Shown piece by piece: positions 15,722 to 24,712 of a stretch of 34,248 nucleotides of DNA. How positions within the stretch are numbered: position 1 is the first letter of the stretch; each line of letters starts with the position of its first letter. This stretch comes from Methylomonas sp. Its GTDB lineage: Bacteria; Pseudomonadota; Gammaproteobacteria; Methylococcales; Methylomonadaceae. A program made the translations under genes and the position numbers. The stretch is from positions 1-34,248 of the forward strand of contig JALSLW010000093.1 of the NCBI GenBank assembly GCA_026988155.1, given 5' to 3'. Under the pieces are notes generated by a model. That model was not told the origin of the DNA and ran no database searches. It worked only from the letters and a program-made list of their open reading frames with translations.

Positions 15722-18001
15722 CTATTTAGGTCCTGTACTGCCAGATCTAAACGCCTGATAAACAAATATTGCAAAAGAAAAAACGCCAATAGAAAAAACA
15801 ATATCACCGGGAACACGCGCCCAAACCAGCCCTTCCATCACAGAGCTATGAATAAACTCTGCAGAACGTGCAAATGCATAATAATGTTTTATGCTAGCAT
15901 AGGTTTGCCAAAGCCCCGGAGGCAGAAGTGACAGAAATGTCATCATTGCCAAACCAATATTCAAGCTCCAGAATGAAATTTTAAGCAATTTTTCATTCCA
16001 TTGATGAACATCCGTTAAACCTCGCATGCAAAATAGCATTAACCCTAAACCTAACATGCCATAGACACCAAACAGCGCCGCATGACCATGATTGGCGGTG
16101 GTATTGAGTCCCTGCATATAATAAAGGGCAATAGGCGGGTTGAGCAAAAATCCAAAGAGGCCTGCTCCGACCATATTCCAAATTAACACCGCACTGAAAA
16201 ACATAAATGGCCAACGATAGTTTTTCTCCCATTCCTGCTGATGCTCTATTTTTGCATGATTGTATGCTTCAAATCCAACAACCATTAACGGAACAACTTC
16301 AAGTGCCGAAAAGCTTGCTCCAATTGCCAGAATTGAAATAGGAGTACCGCTCCAATACAAATGATGAAAAGTGCCCAATACACCGCCACTTAAGAAAACA
16401 ATAGTGGCAAATAGAATCATTGTAGTAGCAACCGATATTCTTAAAAGCCCCATGCGTACAAATAAGGTAGAGATGATCGCCGTCGCAAACACCTCAAAAA
16501 TGCCTTCAACCCATAGATGGACAACCCACCACCGCCAGTATTCCATGATGCTAATATGCGTGTGCTCACCCCATAACAAACCCGTTCCGTAAAGCAAACC
16601 GATAGAAACCGTCGCTATAATTACTAAGAAAACCAAAGATTCAGTGGCCTTTTCTTTTAATGCAGGCCAGAGTGCCCGCAGCACAAGAAGTACCCATAGC
16701 AATAAGCCAATGAAAAGATAAATTTGCCAAAATCGGCCTAAATCAATGTATTCATAACCCTGATGCCCAAACCAAAAATTAAGGGTCAGATCCTCAAAAA
16801 ACCTGTGTACGCCAAGCCACTCACCGGCAAATGAACCAATGACAATAATTAATAAACTAAAAAATAGAAAGTTCACACCAAATCGCTGGTATTTAGGTTC
16901 ATGTCCAGAAAGCAGGGGTGCAAAATAAAGCCCGGCGGCTAGCCATGCCGCTACTATCCATAATACGGCAAGCTGTGTATGCCAAGTTCGAGTTATTGCA
17001 TAGGGTAGGTAATCGACGAAGGGCAAACCATAAAGTCCCTGGCCTTCTACAGCATAGTGCGCTGTGATAATGCCAAGCAAAATTTGAACAAGAAAAAGAG
17101 CGGTGACTACCCAAAAATATTTAGCCGTTGCCTTCATTGAGGGAGTAAGCAATTCTTTGGCAAAAAAATCTTCTTTTGCATAGCCCGCTTCCGGTTCTAA
17201 ATCTGCACGCCAGGCATCAAATTGACGGGCATAGTACCAAACAATGCTGCCGATGCCAGCAAGCAGAAGAACGAAAGAAAAAATACTCCACATCAGAAGA
17301 CTGGCCGATGGTGTATTACCAACTAATGGGTCATAAGGCCAGTTGCTGGTATAACTTATATCATCATCAGGGCGATTGGTAACAGTGGCCCAGGCAGTCC
17401 AAAAAAAGAATCCAGAGAGCTGACGGGCATCTTGTTTATTTAGAACCGAATTTAATGGAAAGGCATACTCTTTTCTTAAGGCAAGATAATGTTCATTTTT
17501 AGCCGTGAATAAATTAATAAAATGCTGAGCAACAGTATTAATGGCGGCAGCTCTATTGGCACTGACAGTAACGATGCCAGAGTCTGTATCATAAGTATTC
17601 TTACGCATCTCATGACGCAATGTCACTTTATGCATTTCAAGCTGTTGCTGTTCGGTTGCCGAAATACCGGTAATTTCATCTTTAGTAATGTGTGAAAGCA
17701 GCTCTAAAGCCTCACGGTGCAGCCAGTCGGCACTCCAGTCAGGAGCAAGGTAGCTCCCATGCCCCCAGATTGAACCTTGCTGCATACCTCCGGTTGATTG
17801 CCAAATGTTTTGGCCCCGCTCTATATCAGCGCGTGTATAAAGAATGTCTCCGGCTACTGTTTTAACCGCTTCAGGAATGGGAGGAATTTTTTGATAGATC
17901 TGTCCGCCATAATATAACAGGATGGAAAAGGAGATTATCATGCTAATGGATAAAATTAGCCAAAGGCGTTTAACAGTAAAAGTTGTTTTATAATTGTCCA
18001 T
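15722..18001 (-). CDS. norB: quinol-dependent nitric oxide reductase (qNOR), NorB/NorZ type
   Basis: Inner-membrane enzyme reducing two NO to N2O with quinol electrons. The 759-residue chain is the long single-subunit form: a first helix (about 13-32), a periplasmic cytochrome-c-like domain without a CxxCH heme site (about 35-225), then about 13 helices of the heme-copper oxidase fold. All metal ligands are present: His341 and His640 (low-spin heme b), His638 (heme b3), and His495, His546, His547 with Glu499 for the non-heme iron. Their spacing matches the cytochrome-linked NorB almost residue for residue. An AAGGAGC ribosome site (complement of 18006-18012) precedes the ATG. No norC, norD, norQ or NO-responsive regulator adjoins it, which suits a stand-alone detoxifying enzyme. 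Confidence 0.95.
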   Translation of the reverse strand: MDNYKTTFTVKRLWLILSISMIISFSILLYYGGQIYQKIPPIPEAVKTVAGDILYTRADIERGQNIWQSTGGMQQGSIWGHGSYLAPDWSADWLHREALELLSHITKDEITGISATEQQQLEMHKVTLRHEMRKNTYDTDSGIVTVSANRAAAINTVAQHFINLFTAKNEHYLALRKEYAFPLNSVLNKQDARQLSGFFFWTAWATVTNRPDDDISYTSNWPYDPLVGNTPSASLLMWSIFSFVLLLAGIGSIVWYYARQFDAWRADLEPEAGYAKEDFFAKELLTPSMKATAKYFWVVTALFLVQILLGIITAHYAVEGQGLYGLPFVDYLPYAITRTWHTQLAVLWIVAAWLAAGLYFAPLLSGHEPKYQRFGVNFLFFSLLIIVIGSFAGEWLGVHRFFEDLTLNFWFGHQGYEYIDLGRFWQIYLFIGLLLWVLLVLRALWPALKEKATESLVFLVIIATVSIGLLYGTGLLWGEHTHISIMEYWRWWVVHLWVEGIFEVFATAIISTLFVRMGLLRISVATTMILFATIVFLSGGVLGTFHHLYWSGTPISILAIGASFSALEVVPLMVVGFEAYNHAKIEHQQEWEKNYRWPFMFFSAVLIWNMVGAGLFGFLLNPPIALYYMQGLNTTANHGHAALFGVYGMLGLGLMLFCMRGLTDVHQWNEKLLKISFWSLNIGLAMMTFLSLLPPGLWQTYASIKHYYAFARSAEFIHSSVMEGLVWARVPGDIVFSIGVFSFAIFVYQAFRSGSTGPK

Positions 18002-18242
18002 TGATGCTCCTTGTGGAAAAATCTTGGTCTGTAATCTTTATTACTTTTCCAGTATATTAACCATTAATGATAAAAACTTTCAACCCAGTGTTTTAGTCGG
18101 GATTTTGGCTTTATACACTTGAAAGTAAAAATAACCTGGAGCTTATCTTCCTCGTCTATTTGAATTAAAATAGAAATTATATTTTATTATTATCTTCTTG
18201 TTTGAGTTGCTAGTTTCCATAGCTATACCTGCTCCAAATAGT

Positions 18243-18824
18243 TTATTGATACTTCCATACATGCCAAAGCGAACGCACATCAGAGCGCATTTCGGATAGA
18301 TAAACGGTGATCGCTATTTCCTCCAATGCCGCCGCCAAACAAATAAATGCAGCCAGCCGAAAAGGCCAGGCCAAGTCAAAAATAAATAATAGAAACAGCG
18401 CTATTCCCATCGATGCCACGGCACATTTAACCAGCCAGGTATGATAGCTGGTAACCGCATGAAATTTATACAGCCCCGCTGCTACAGGCAATATATAGCT
18501 CAATATTGTTATAGTGACATACCCTAGCTCTCGATTTATCACATCAGGCCATAGCCACCATGTACTAACAGCTATTGTAATGTAGACTAGTAAATCTGCC
18601 CAGCTATCAAGTGTGGCCCCAAATTCACTTTCTTGTGCTAAGAACCGTGCAGCCATGCCATCCAATAAATCACTCAGAAAGGTAATCGCCAGAAGCAATA
18701 AAAACAGCTCACCATTACCTGCCCAAGCAAAGAACAGCATGGCTGGGGCGCTAAAAAACCGAAAGCAGGTCAGCATATTCGGCAGGGTTAATAGTTCTTT
18801 TTTTAGATCTGCTGGCATATTCAT
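18243..18824 (-). CDS. CDP-alcohol phosphatidyltransferase family protein
   Basis: A 193-residue membrane enzyme with about six transmembrane helices. The complete catalytic motif D-G-x2-A-R-x8-G-x3-D-x3-D is visible at Asp55, Gly56, Ala59, Arg60, Gly69, Asp73 and Asp77, with LPNMLTCFRFFSAP at the N-terminus as in PgsA-like enzymes. It should transfer a phosphatidyl (or other CDP-activated) group to an alcohol; the acceptor cannot be read from sequence. Its ATG overlaps the stop of the upstream EEP gene (ATGA), so translation is coupled. Next upstream is a CDP-archaeol-synthase-like gene, so a CTP-activated lipid intermediate made there could be the substrate. A housekeeping pgsA role is possible but the context argues for a specialised one. 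Confidence 0.88.
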   Translation of the reverse strand: MNMPADLKKELLTLPNMLTCFRFFSAPAMLFFAWAGNGELFLLLLAITFLSDLLDGMAARFLAQESEFGATLDSWADLLVYITIAVSTWWLWPDVINRELGYVTITILSYILPVAAGLYKFHAVTSYHTWLVKCAVASMGIALFLLFIFDLAWPFRLAAFICLAAALEEIAITVYLSEMRSDVRSLWHVWKYQ

Positions 18825-19573
18825 AGTTTAAACGTCGCTATTAAAGGTGCATGATCGGATAGGCGGTTCCACGGAGAATGAGTCAGACGTTCGCAATTGA
18901 TTGGCTGCAGGCCCCGGTAATAAATGCGATCCATCTGAAGTGCAGGCAGCCAGGATGGAAACGTCCTGGCATAGCGGTTATGCAGCGTTTTATAGGCTTC
19001 CTTCAGTTCCAGACGCTGATAAAAGTATTTTTCCGCCTGAACAGTCCAGTCATTAAAATCGCCTGCAATAATTAACGGAGACCCATAGGGCACATATTCA
19101 TCAATTCGCTTGCACAGAGTTTCAAACTGGCGTCGCCGTTCCCTGGCCATCAACCCCAGATGAATGCAGATGATATGCAATTCAGAAACTGCTTCAGGAA
19201 GCTTAATGACCCCATGCAGCAAACTTCTGCTGGCCCATGCAAAAGGTGAAACATTTATATTTTCCCAGCTGTTTAATTCATATTTACTGAGTATTGCATT
19301 GCCGTGATGACCAACGCCATAAACTGCATTTTTCGCATAGGCGTAATGTGGCCAGATATCCTGAGCTAAAAATTCAGAATGTGAGCATTCTGGCCAGTTT
19401 GAGTATTTTATCTCGTGTTCTTTGTGTTCTCCCTGCATTTCCTGCAGAAATAATATATCGGCATTGGTTTCAATCAGTGCATCACGAATTTGATGCAATA
19501 TAAAATGGCGATTGCCTACATTAAAACCTTTGTGAATATTATATGTCAGAATTCGTAGCTGATTATCTTGCAT
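18821..19573 (-). CDS. endonuclease/exonuclease/phosphatase (EEP) family hydrolase
   Basis: A 250-residue protein (from the ATG at 19573) with the EEP fold: RILTYNIHKGF at residues 7-17, the metal-binding glutamate in FLQE (45), IICIHLGL in the middle, GDFNDW near residue 163 and the C-terminal catalytic SDHAPL. No signal peptide is seen, so it is cytoplasmic. Members cleave phosphodiester bonds in nucleic acids or in phospholipids and inositol phosphates; flanking by two lipid enzymes suggests a lipid or CDP-lipid phosphodiesterase, which is inference. GAGGG about nine bases before the ATG supports this start; ATG at 19594 and TTG at 19624 are alternatives. Confidence 0.85.
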   Translation of the reverse strand: MQDNQLRILTYNIHKGFNVGNRHFILHQIRDALIETNADILFLQEMQGEHKEHEIKYSNWPECSHSEFLAQDIWPHYAYAKNAVYGVGHHGNAILSKYELNSWENINVSPFAWASRSLLHGVIKLPEAVSELHIICIHLGLMARERRRQFETLCKRIDEYVPYGSPLIIAGDFNDWTVQAEKYFYQRLELKEAYKTLHNRYARTFPSWLPALQMDRIYYRGLQPINCERLTHSPWNRLSDHAPLIATFKL

Positions 19574-19629
19574 AAAGCTCATCCCTCTTTTCATTTGCCT
19601 TACTCTAATGTACCAGAAAGGCAATAGAT

Positions 19630-20139
19630 TTAATAAGGCCTTTTTCGAATATGCAAACGATACAGCAGCGGGGAAAGAACAGCTTCAAAAATGAAAAATA
19701 ACGCGACAACAATAAAGCCTTCTATTGCCGTGATCCCAAGATATACCCGTAAAATAACAACGGGAAGCAACGACTCAGGAAGCACATCAATAATTCTAAA
19801 ACGGCTGCTTTCGACATAGCCCAAACGGCGTTTAGTAAAACTGGCGGCTAAGTCGCCCAGCATAACCAGCAGTGCAAAGAATGCTCCCTGAGCAGCTGTT
19901 AATCCAAATAGCGGTGCAACGGCACCTGTAACAAGCATTGAAACAAATAGTCCTCTCCAAGTTTTGCTGTAGCCAAACAGAGGTCGTTTATCAAAAACAA
20001 TCAACCCAAAATCGATAGGCCAAGCAAAACGTGAACCCAGAATATTACGTGACAGCACCGGCGTGCCATTGGCAATTATCAATAGCATCAATGCCTTAAT
20101 AATGCATTGCCAGCATGACAATATATCTTCAATCTGCAT
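19630..20139 (-). CDS. CDP-archaeol synthase-like (CarS/DUF46) membrane protein
   Basis: A 169-residue protein with four to five hydrophobic segments that resembles the archaeal CarS family, which activates archaetidic acid with CTP. Visible matches are the NGTPVLSR block (about 24-31), WPIDFG, the KTWRG segment (about 59-63), the LGDLAASFTKRRLG block (about 93-106) and the DVLPESLLP segment near the C-terminus. The bacterial homologues have no established lipid substrate. The gene is 56 bases upstream of the EEP gene and 26 bases after the lipoprotein gene, all on the minus strand. Archaeal-type ether lipids are not expected in this organism, so the likely reaction is CTP activation of an ordinary or unusual phosphatidic acid; this is inference. 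Confidence 0.8.
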   Translation of the reverse strand: MQIEDILSCWQCIIKALMLLIIANGTPVLSRNILGSRFAWPIDFGLIVFDKRPLFGYSKTWRGLFVSMLVTGAVAPLFGLTAAQGAFFALLVMLGDLAASFTKRRLGYVESSRFRIIDVLPESLLPVVILRVYLGITAIEGFIVVALFFIFEAVLSPLLYRLHIRKRPY

Positions 20140-20165
20140 TGTTCTTACTGATACAGTTTTGGTAT

Positions 20166-20912
20166 TTACTTATTCAATAATAAAATATTTACGATGCGAC
20201 GCTCACCATTTAACTTTAACCCAAGGCGTAATGTCTGAGCGGACTCCGCTTCACCTTTCCCTGGAAAGAATAAATAGCCATATGCCAGCTCACCTCTGCG
20301 TACCCTCTTATTGCTCAAAGAGTTGCGCTGTAAATCATAGCGAATTTCAGAATCCAAAGATTCATGCCTCCGCCCTCCTCCATATATTGCCCCAAAACCA
20401 GCACCCGCTACAGTTCCTTTAGCAATGGATTCGGCTATATTATTTCCGGTAAGTACGCCTATGGCAAAACCTGCTACAGCACCGGCAGCCCCCATCAGAA
20501 CAGAAGGTTTTGCGGCGCCTTTAAAGGTCTCCCCAATCTCAACTCTGCTGCTCACACGTTTATACGCCTGTTCAGATGTTAGCAATGGCCACGCTTGCCC
20601 CTGTTTATCAATCAAAAATGTTTGGCTGGGGTCTATCTCTACAGTGCCAGCACTTTGATTATCAATTACAAACCGGACGGGAAGCAGCCCAGTACTGCGA
20701 ATATCAAATCCGAAAACAGCCTCAGCGCGGTCTTCGTCTACATAGGGGAAAGCAGCTAGTTTTGCGCCCATGACATCTACGTGATTCGACTGAGATGAAT
20801 GAAGCGGAACCGGTGCAATTCGCTCTCCATATGTAGTGCAAGCCGTTAAGCCAAAAAACAATACCAGTATTAAAAAGGTACTCCTTGAGAAAGTATATAA
20901 ATATTTTTTCAT
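20166..20912 (-). CDS. lipoprotein with glycine-zipper segment, function unknown
   Basis: A 248-residue protein with a lipoprotein signal peptide; the lipobox LTAC puts the lipidated cysteine at residue 25 and the mature protein begins CTTYGERIAP. The first half of the mature part looks like a beta-rich domain (about 40-130). It is followed by a glycine- and alanine-rich stretch of about 40 residues (around 140-180, GAAGAVAGFAIGVLTG) resembling glycine-zipper segments that insert in or span membranes, and then a charged C-terminal domain ending RIVNILLLNK. I do not recognise the family. It lies upstream of the lipid-enzyme cluster on the same strand with a 26-base gap, so it may belong to that operon. 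Confidence 0.75.
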   Translation of the reverse strand: MKKYLYTFSRSTFLILVLFFGLTACTTYGERIAPVPLHSSQSNHVDVMGAKLAAFPYVDEDRAEAVFGFDIRSTGLLPVRFVIDNQSAGTVEIDPSQTFLIDKQGQAWPLLTSEQAYKRVSSRVEIGETFKGAAKPSVLMGAAGAVAGFAIGVLTGNNIAESIAKGTVAGAGFGAIYGGGRRHESLDSEIRYDLQRNSLSNKRVRRGELAYGYLFFPGKGEAESAQTLRLGLKLNGERRIVNILLLNK

Positions 20913-21093
20913 TTTTATTAGTCCTGAATAATGAATTGAAAAGCTCTAATGAAAAGACTTTAGCGCTCTGTAAAAAGTTCCTCCTATAAATACATACCAT
21001 TTAAAAAATGTGCAAACAATTATAAATCCGAGTATAAAATAAATAACAGCATGCTCAAAATTTTCTAGTAGATAGCCTTTTGGGAGTCAAAAC

Positions 21094-24000
21094 ATGTCTA
21101 AGCTAATGATTGATGGCAACCAGGCCGCTGCAATGGTTGCTCATAAGCTAAATGAAGTTATTGCCATCTACCCGATCACTCCCGCCTCTCCTATGGGCGA
21201 AGCGGCTGATGAATGGTCATCGCGCGGTCAAACTAATCTTTGGGGAACGGTTCCGGAAATTATTGAAATGCAGTCTGAAGCCGGTGCAGCAGGAGCCATA
21301 CACGGCGCTCTACAGACGGGTGCATTGACTACGACTTTTACCGCATCACAAGGCTTGCTGCTGATGTTCCCCAATATGTATAAAATTGCTGGCGAATTAA
21401 CGCCAACAGTTTTTCATATTGCCTCACGTTCTTTGGCTTGCCAGGCCTTATCTATTTTTGGCGATCATAGCGATGTGATGGCCGCCAGAATGACTGGCTT
21501 TGCTATGCTCTGTTCCAACTCACCTCAGGAAGTAATGGATCTGGCATTAATTGCTACTGCGACCAGTCTGGAAAGCCGTTTGCCGATTTTACATTTTTTT
21601 GATGGTTTCAGAACCTCGCATGAAATAGCCAAAATAACAGCACTTGATGACTCCATCTACCATGCCATGATAGATGATGAATGGGTAAAAGCGCATCATG
21701 CCCGTGGCTTATCGCCGGAACATCCCGTTTTACGAGGCAGTTCGCAAAACCCAGACGTCTATTTTCAGGCCCGGGAATCAGTTAATCCCTATTACACAAA
21801 TATGCCAAGTTTACTGCAGAAAAACATGGATAATTTTGCCAGCTTAACTGGCCGGCACTATCATTTGTTTGATTACATAGGTGCGAAAGATGCACAGCGG
21901 GTTATTATTTTAATGGGCTCAGGTGCCGAAACAGTTGAAGAGTCAGTCAATTACCTGGTTGAACAGGGCGACTCTATCGGTGCAATAAAAGTCAGACTGT
22001 ATCGGCCTTTTTCTGCACAGGCATTAATCACCGCCCTTCCCTCCAGCTGCACTAATATTGCCGTACTCGACCGTACCAAGGAACCTGGCGCAGATGGCGA
22101 ACCTTTGTATAAAGATATTGTGACGGCCATTGCCCAACATTGCTGTTCGACAGACTGTAAATTTACCCGCATGCCACGGATAATTGGCGGTCGCTATGGA
22201 CTATCATCAAAAGAATTTACTCCTGCAATGGTTAAGGCAGTGTTTGAGCACCTCACACAGCCTATACAAAAAAACCCGTTTACCATTGGCATTTATGATG
22301 ATGTCAGTCACCAAAGTCTGGATTGGGATGAATCTTTTCGGACTGCTATCCATAGCAATACTTTTCAGGCACTTTTTTTTGGACTAGGCAGTGATGGTAC
22401 CGTGAGTGCCAATAAAAATACCATCAAGATCATTGGTAAAAATACTGACCTTTATGCACAGGGCTATTTTGTCTATGATTCAAAAAAATCGGGGGCTGTT
22501 ACCGTATCACATCTGCGTTTTGGCTCGTCTCCCATACATTCTACCTATCTTATTGCCAGCAATGACGCCGATTTTGTTGCCTGTCATCAGCCCGTGTTTC
22601 TTGAACGCTATGATATGCTCGACTTAGCAGCAGATAATGCAGTATTTCTGCTAAATTCACCTGCAGATTTTGAAGCCGTTTGGGACACTCTACCCAAAAA
22701 TATGCAACGGCAAATCATTGATAAAAAAATTAAGTTTTACTGCATTGATGCCTATGCGGTTGCAGCAAAAACTGGAATGGGCAAACGCATTAATACCATT
22801 ATGCAAACCTGCTTTTTTGCAATCTCAAGCATATTGCCTAAGGATGAAGCCATTTTAGCTATCAGGCATGCGGTTGAAAAAACCTATGGCAAAAAACATA
22901 AACGGATGGTTGAGCAGAATTTCAGAGCCATTGATGAATCCTTAGCCTGTTTGCACGCCATAAAAGTTCCTCAGCAGACATCCGGCAATATTGAGCTGCA
23001 TTCGCCAGTACCCGATTCTGCTCCAGAATTTGTCCGTAAAGTCACCGCTGAAATTATTGCCGGCCATGGCAACCAGCTTGCTGTCAGTCTGTTTCCAGCA
23101 GATGGTTCTTATCCTTTAGGCACCTGTGCCTATGAAAAACGAAACCTGGCTCTGAAAATCCCCGTTTGGGAAACTGACTTGTGTACTCAATGTGGCAAAT
23201 GTGTAATGGTCTGTCCTCATGCCGTTATCCGCAGTAAAACCTTCCCAGCTACTGCTGCAGCAGATGCACCAGACACTTTTAAGCATGTGCCTATGCTGGG
23301 CAAAGATTTTCCGGAAGGCCTGAATATAAGCTATCAGGTTGCCCCTGAAGACTGTACAGGCTGTGCATTATGTGTAGATATTTGCCCAATCCGTGATAAA
23401 TCCAATGCCAGCCGCAAGGCACTCAATATGGCTGAACAGCTTCCACTGAAACAGCAGGAGCAGATTAACTGGGATTATTTTCTGTCACTGCCTGAATATG
23501 ACCGCCGTTTACTTAAACCGTCGACCATTAAAGGCTCAATGCTATTGCAGCCTCTGTTTGAGTTTTCTGGTGCCTGTGCTGGCTGTGGCGAAACGCCCTA
23601 TTTAAAATTGGCTAGTCAATTATTTGGTGACCGTATGGTGGTGGCCAATGCCACGGGCTGTTCCTCCATTTATGGAGGTAACCTACCAACGACCCCCTGG
23701 GCAAAAAATAGTGAAGGCCGTGGGCCCGCCTGGAATAATTCGCTATTTGAAGATAATGCCGAATTTGGGCTGGGCATGAGGGTCGCTATTGATAAGCATG
23801 CTGCCAAGGCTGTAGAAATATTAAATCAGCTCAAACCACAGCTGAATAATGGATTGGCTGAAGCAATTATCAACGCAGACCAATCCGATGAAGCCGGGCT
23901 TTATGATCAGCGTCAACGCGTCGATAAGCTGCGCAAGCAATTGCAAACAATTGATACGCCAGCAGCCAGACAGCTGCAGCAGCTTGCTGAAGATCTATGC

Positions 24001-24711
24001 AAAAAAAGTGTGTGGATCGTAGGCGGTGATGGCTGGGCTTATGATATTGGCTATGGCGGTCTGGATCATGTGCTGGCCAGCGGCCGTAATGTCAATATTT
24101 TAGTGCTGGATACTGAAGTCTATTCCAATACTGGCGGACAAACCTCTAAAGCCACTCCTCGCGGTGCTGTTGCAAAATTCTCAGCAAGCGGCAAATCGAC
24201 TGCAAAAAAAGATCTTGCTTTGCTTGCCATGGAATATGAAAGTATTTATGTAGCCCATGTTGCCTATGCAGGCAAAGATACCCAGACATTACGAGCTTTT
24301 CTAGAAGCAGAGAGACATGATGGCCCGTCACTGATTATCGCCTACTCACCCTGCATTGCCCACGTCATAGATTTATCCAACAATCACCAACAGCAGCAGC
24401 TGGCTGTAAAAAGCGGCCACTGGCCTCTATTCCGTTTTGACCCTAACCGTATCAAACAGGGTAAAAATCCGATGCACCTTGATTCTAAACCGCCTTCCAT
24501 TCCTTACCGGGACTTCATTCGTACAGAAGCACGCTTTGATATGCTTTGGCGCACACATCCTGAAGATGCAGAAAAGTATCTCGCTCAGGCACAGCGAGAT
24601 GTAAATCACCGCTATCACTATTATCAGCAATTAGCTGAACTGGACTGGTCTGACAGAGCAAGTGCCGCAACTGTCAAAGCCAATTTTAAACCTACAGCTG
24701 AGGAGAATTAG
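21094..24711 (+). CDS. nifJ: pyruvate:ferredoxin (flavodoxin) oxidoreductase
   Basis: A 1205-residue single-chain PFOR that oxidatively decarboxylates pyruvate to acetyl-CoA (or works in reverse), passing low-potential electrons to ferredoxin or flavodoxin. Domain I starts with the YPITPASPM motif. The ferredoxin domain carries two 4Fe-4S sites, Cys697/700/703/707 and Cys754/757/760/764; the proximal cluster uses Cys828 and Cys831 plus later cysteines in NATGCSS and SPCIAHV. The TPP domain contains GGDGWAYDIGYGG and NTGGQTSKATPRGA. All parts are present and the length is full. A GGGAG ribosome site precedes the ATG at good spacing. It is immediately followed by a dihydroorotate-dehydrogenase-like gene. 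Confidence 0.96.
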   Translation: MSKLMIDGNQAAAMVAHKLNEVIAIYPITPASPMGEAADEWSSRGQTNLWGTVPEIIEMQSEAGAAGAIHGALQTGALTTTFTASQGLLLMFPNMYKIAGELTPTVFHIASRSLACQALSIFGDHSDVMAARMTGFAMLCSNSPQEVMDLALIATATSLESRLPILHFFDGFRTSHEIAKITALDDSIYHAMIDDEWVKAHHARGLSPEHPVLRGSSQNPDVYFQARESVNPYYTNMPSLLQKNMDNFASLTGRHYHLFDYIGAKDAQRVIILMGSGAETVEESVNYLVEQGDSIGAIKVRLYRPFSAQALITALPSSCTNIAVLDRTKEPGADGEPLYKDIVTAIAQHCCSTDCKFTRMPRIIGGRYGLSSKEFTPAMVKAVFEHLTQPIQKNPFTIGIYDDVSHQSLDWDESFRTAIHSNTFQALFFGLGSDGTVSANKNTIKIIGKNTDLYAQGYFVYDSKKSGAVTVSHLRFGSSPIHSTYLIASNDADFVACHQPVFLERYDMLDLAADNAVFLLNSPADFEAVWDTLPKNMQRQIIDKKIKFYCIDAYAVAAKTGMGKRINTIMQTCFFAISSILPKDEAILAIRHAVEKTYGKKHKRMVEQNFRAIDESLACLHAIKVPQQTSGNIELHSPVPDSAPEFVRKVTAEIIAGHGNQLAVSLFPADGSYPLGTCAYEKRNLALKIPVWETDLCTQCGKCVMVCPHAVIRSKTFPATAAADAPDTFKHVPMLGKDFPEGLNISYQVAPEDCTGCALCVDICPIRDKSNASRKALNMAEQLPLKQQEQINWDYFLSLPEYDRRLLKPSTIKGSMLLQPLFEFSGACAGCGETPYLKLASQLFGDRMVVANATGCSSIYGGNLPTTPWAKNSEGRGPAWNNSLFEDNAEFGLGMRVAIDKHAAKAVEILNQLKPQLNNGLAEAIINADQSDEAGLYDQRQRVDKLRKQLQTIDTPAARQLQQLAEDLCKKSVWIVGGDGWAYDIGYGGLDHVLASGRNVNILVLDTEVYSNTGGQTSKATPRGAVAKFSASGKSTAKKDLALLAMEYESIYVAHVAYAGKDTQTLRAFLEAERHDGPSLIIAYSPCIAHVIDLSNNHQQQQLAVKSGHWPLFRFDPNRIKQGKNPMHLDSKPPSIPYRDFIRTEARFDMLWRTHPEDAEKYLAQAQRDVNHRYHYYQQLAELDWSDRASAATVKANFKPTAEEN

Positions 24712-24712
24712 C

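Noticed and set aside
15689-15931. 80-codon open frame starting in the palindrome
   Set aside because: Antisense to the end of norB and begins inside the non-coding repeat.
18002-18242. NO-responsive (NorR, NsrR or FNR) site upstream of norB
   Set aside because: I looked for GTCA/TGAC pairs, TTGAT-N4-ATCAA and sigma54 elements and found no convincing match; only the ribosome site is clear.
20722-21000. 92-codon minus-strand frame overlapping the lipoprotein start
   Set aside because: Overlaps the lipoprotein gene in another frame; the lipoprotein has a proper signal peptide and lipobox.
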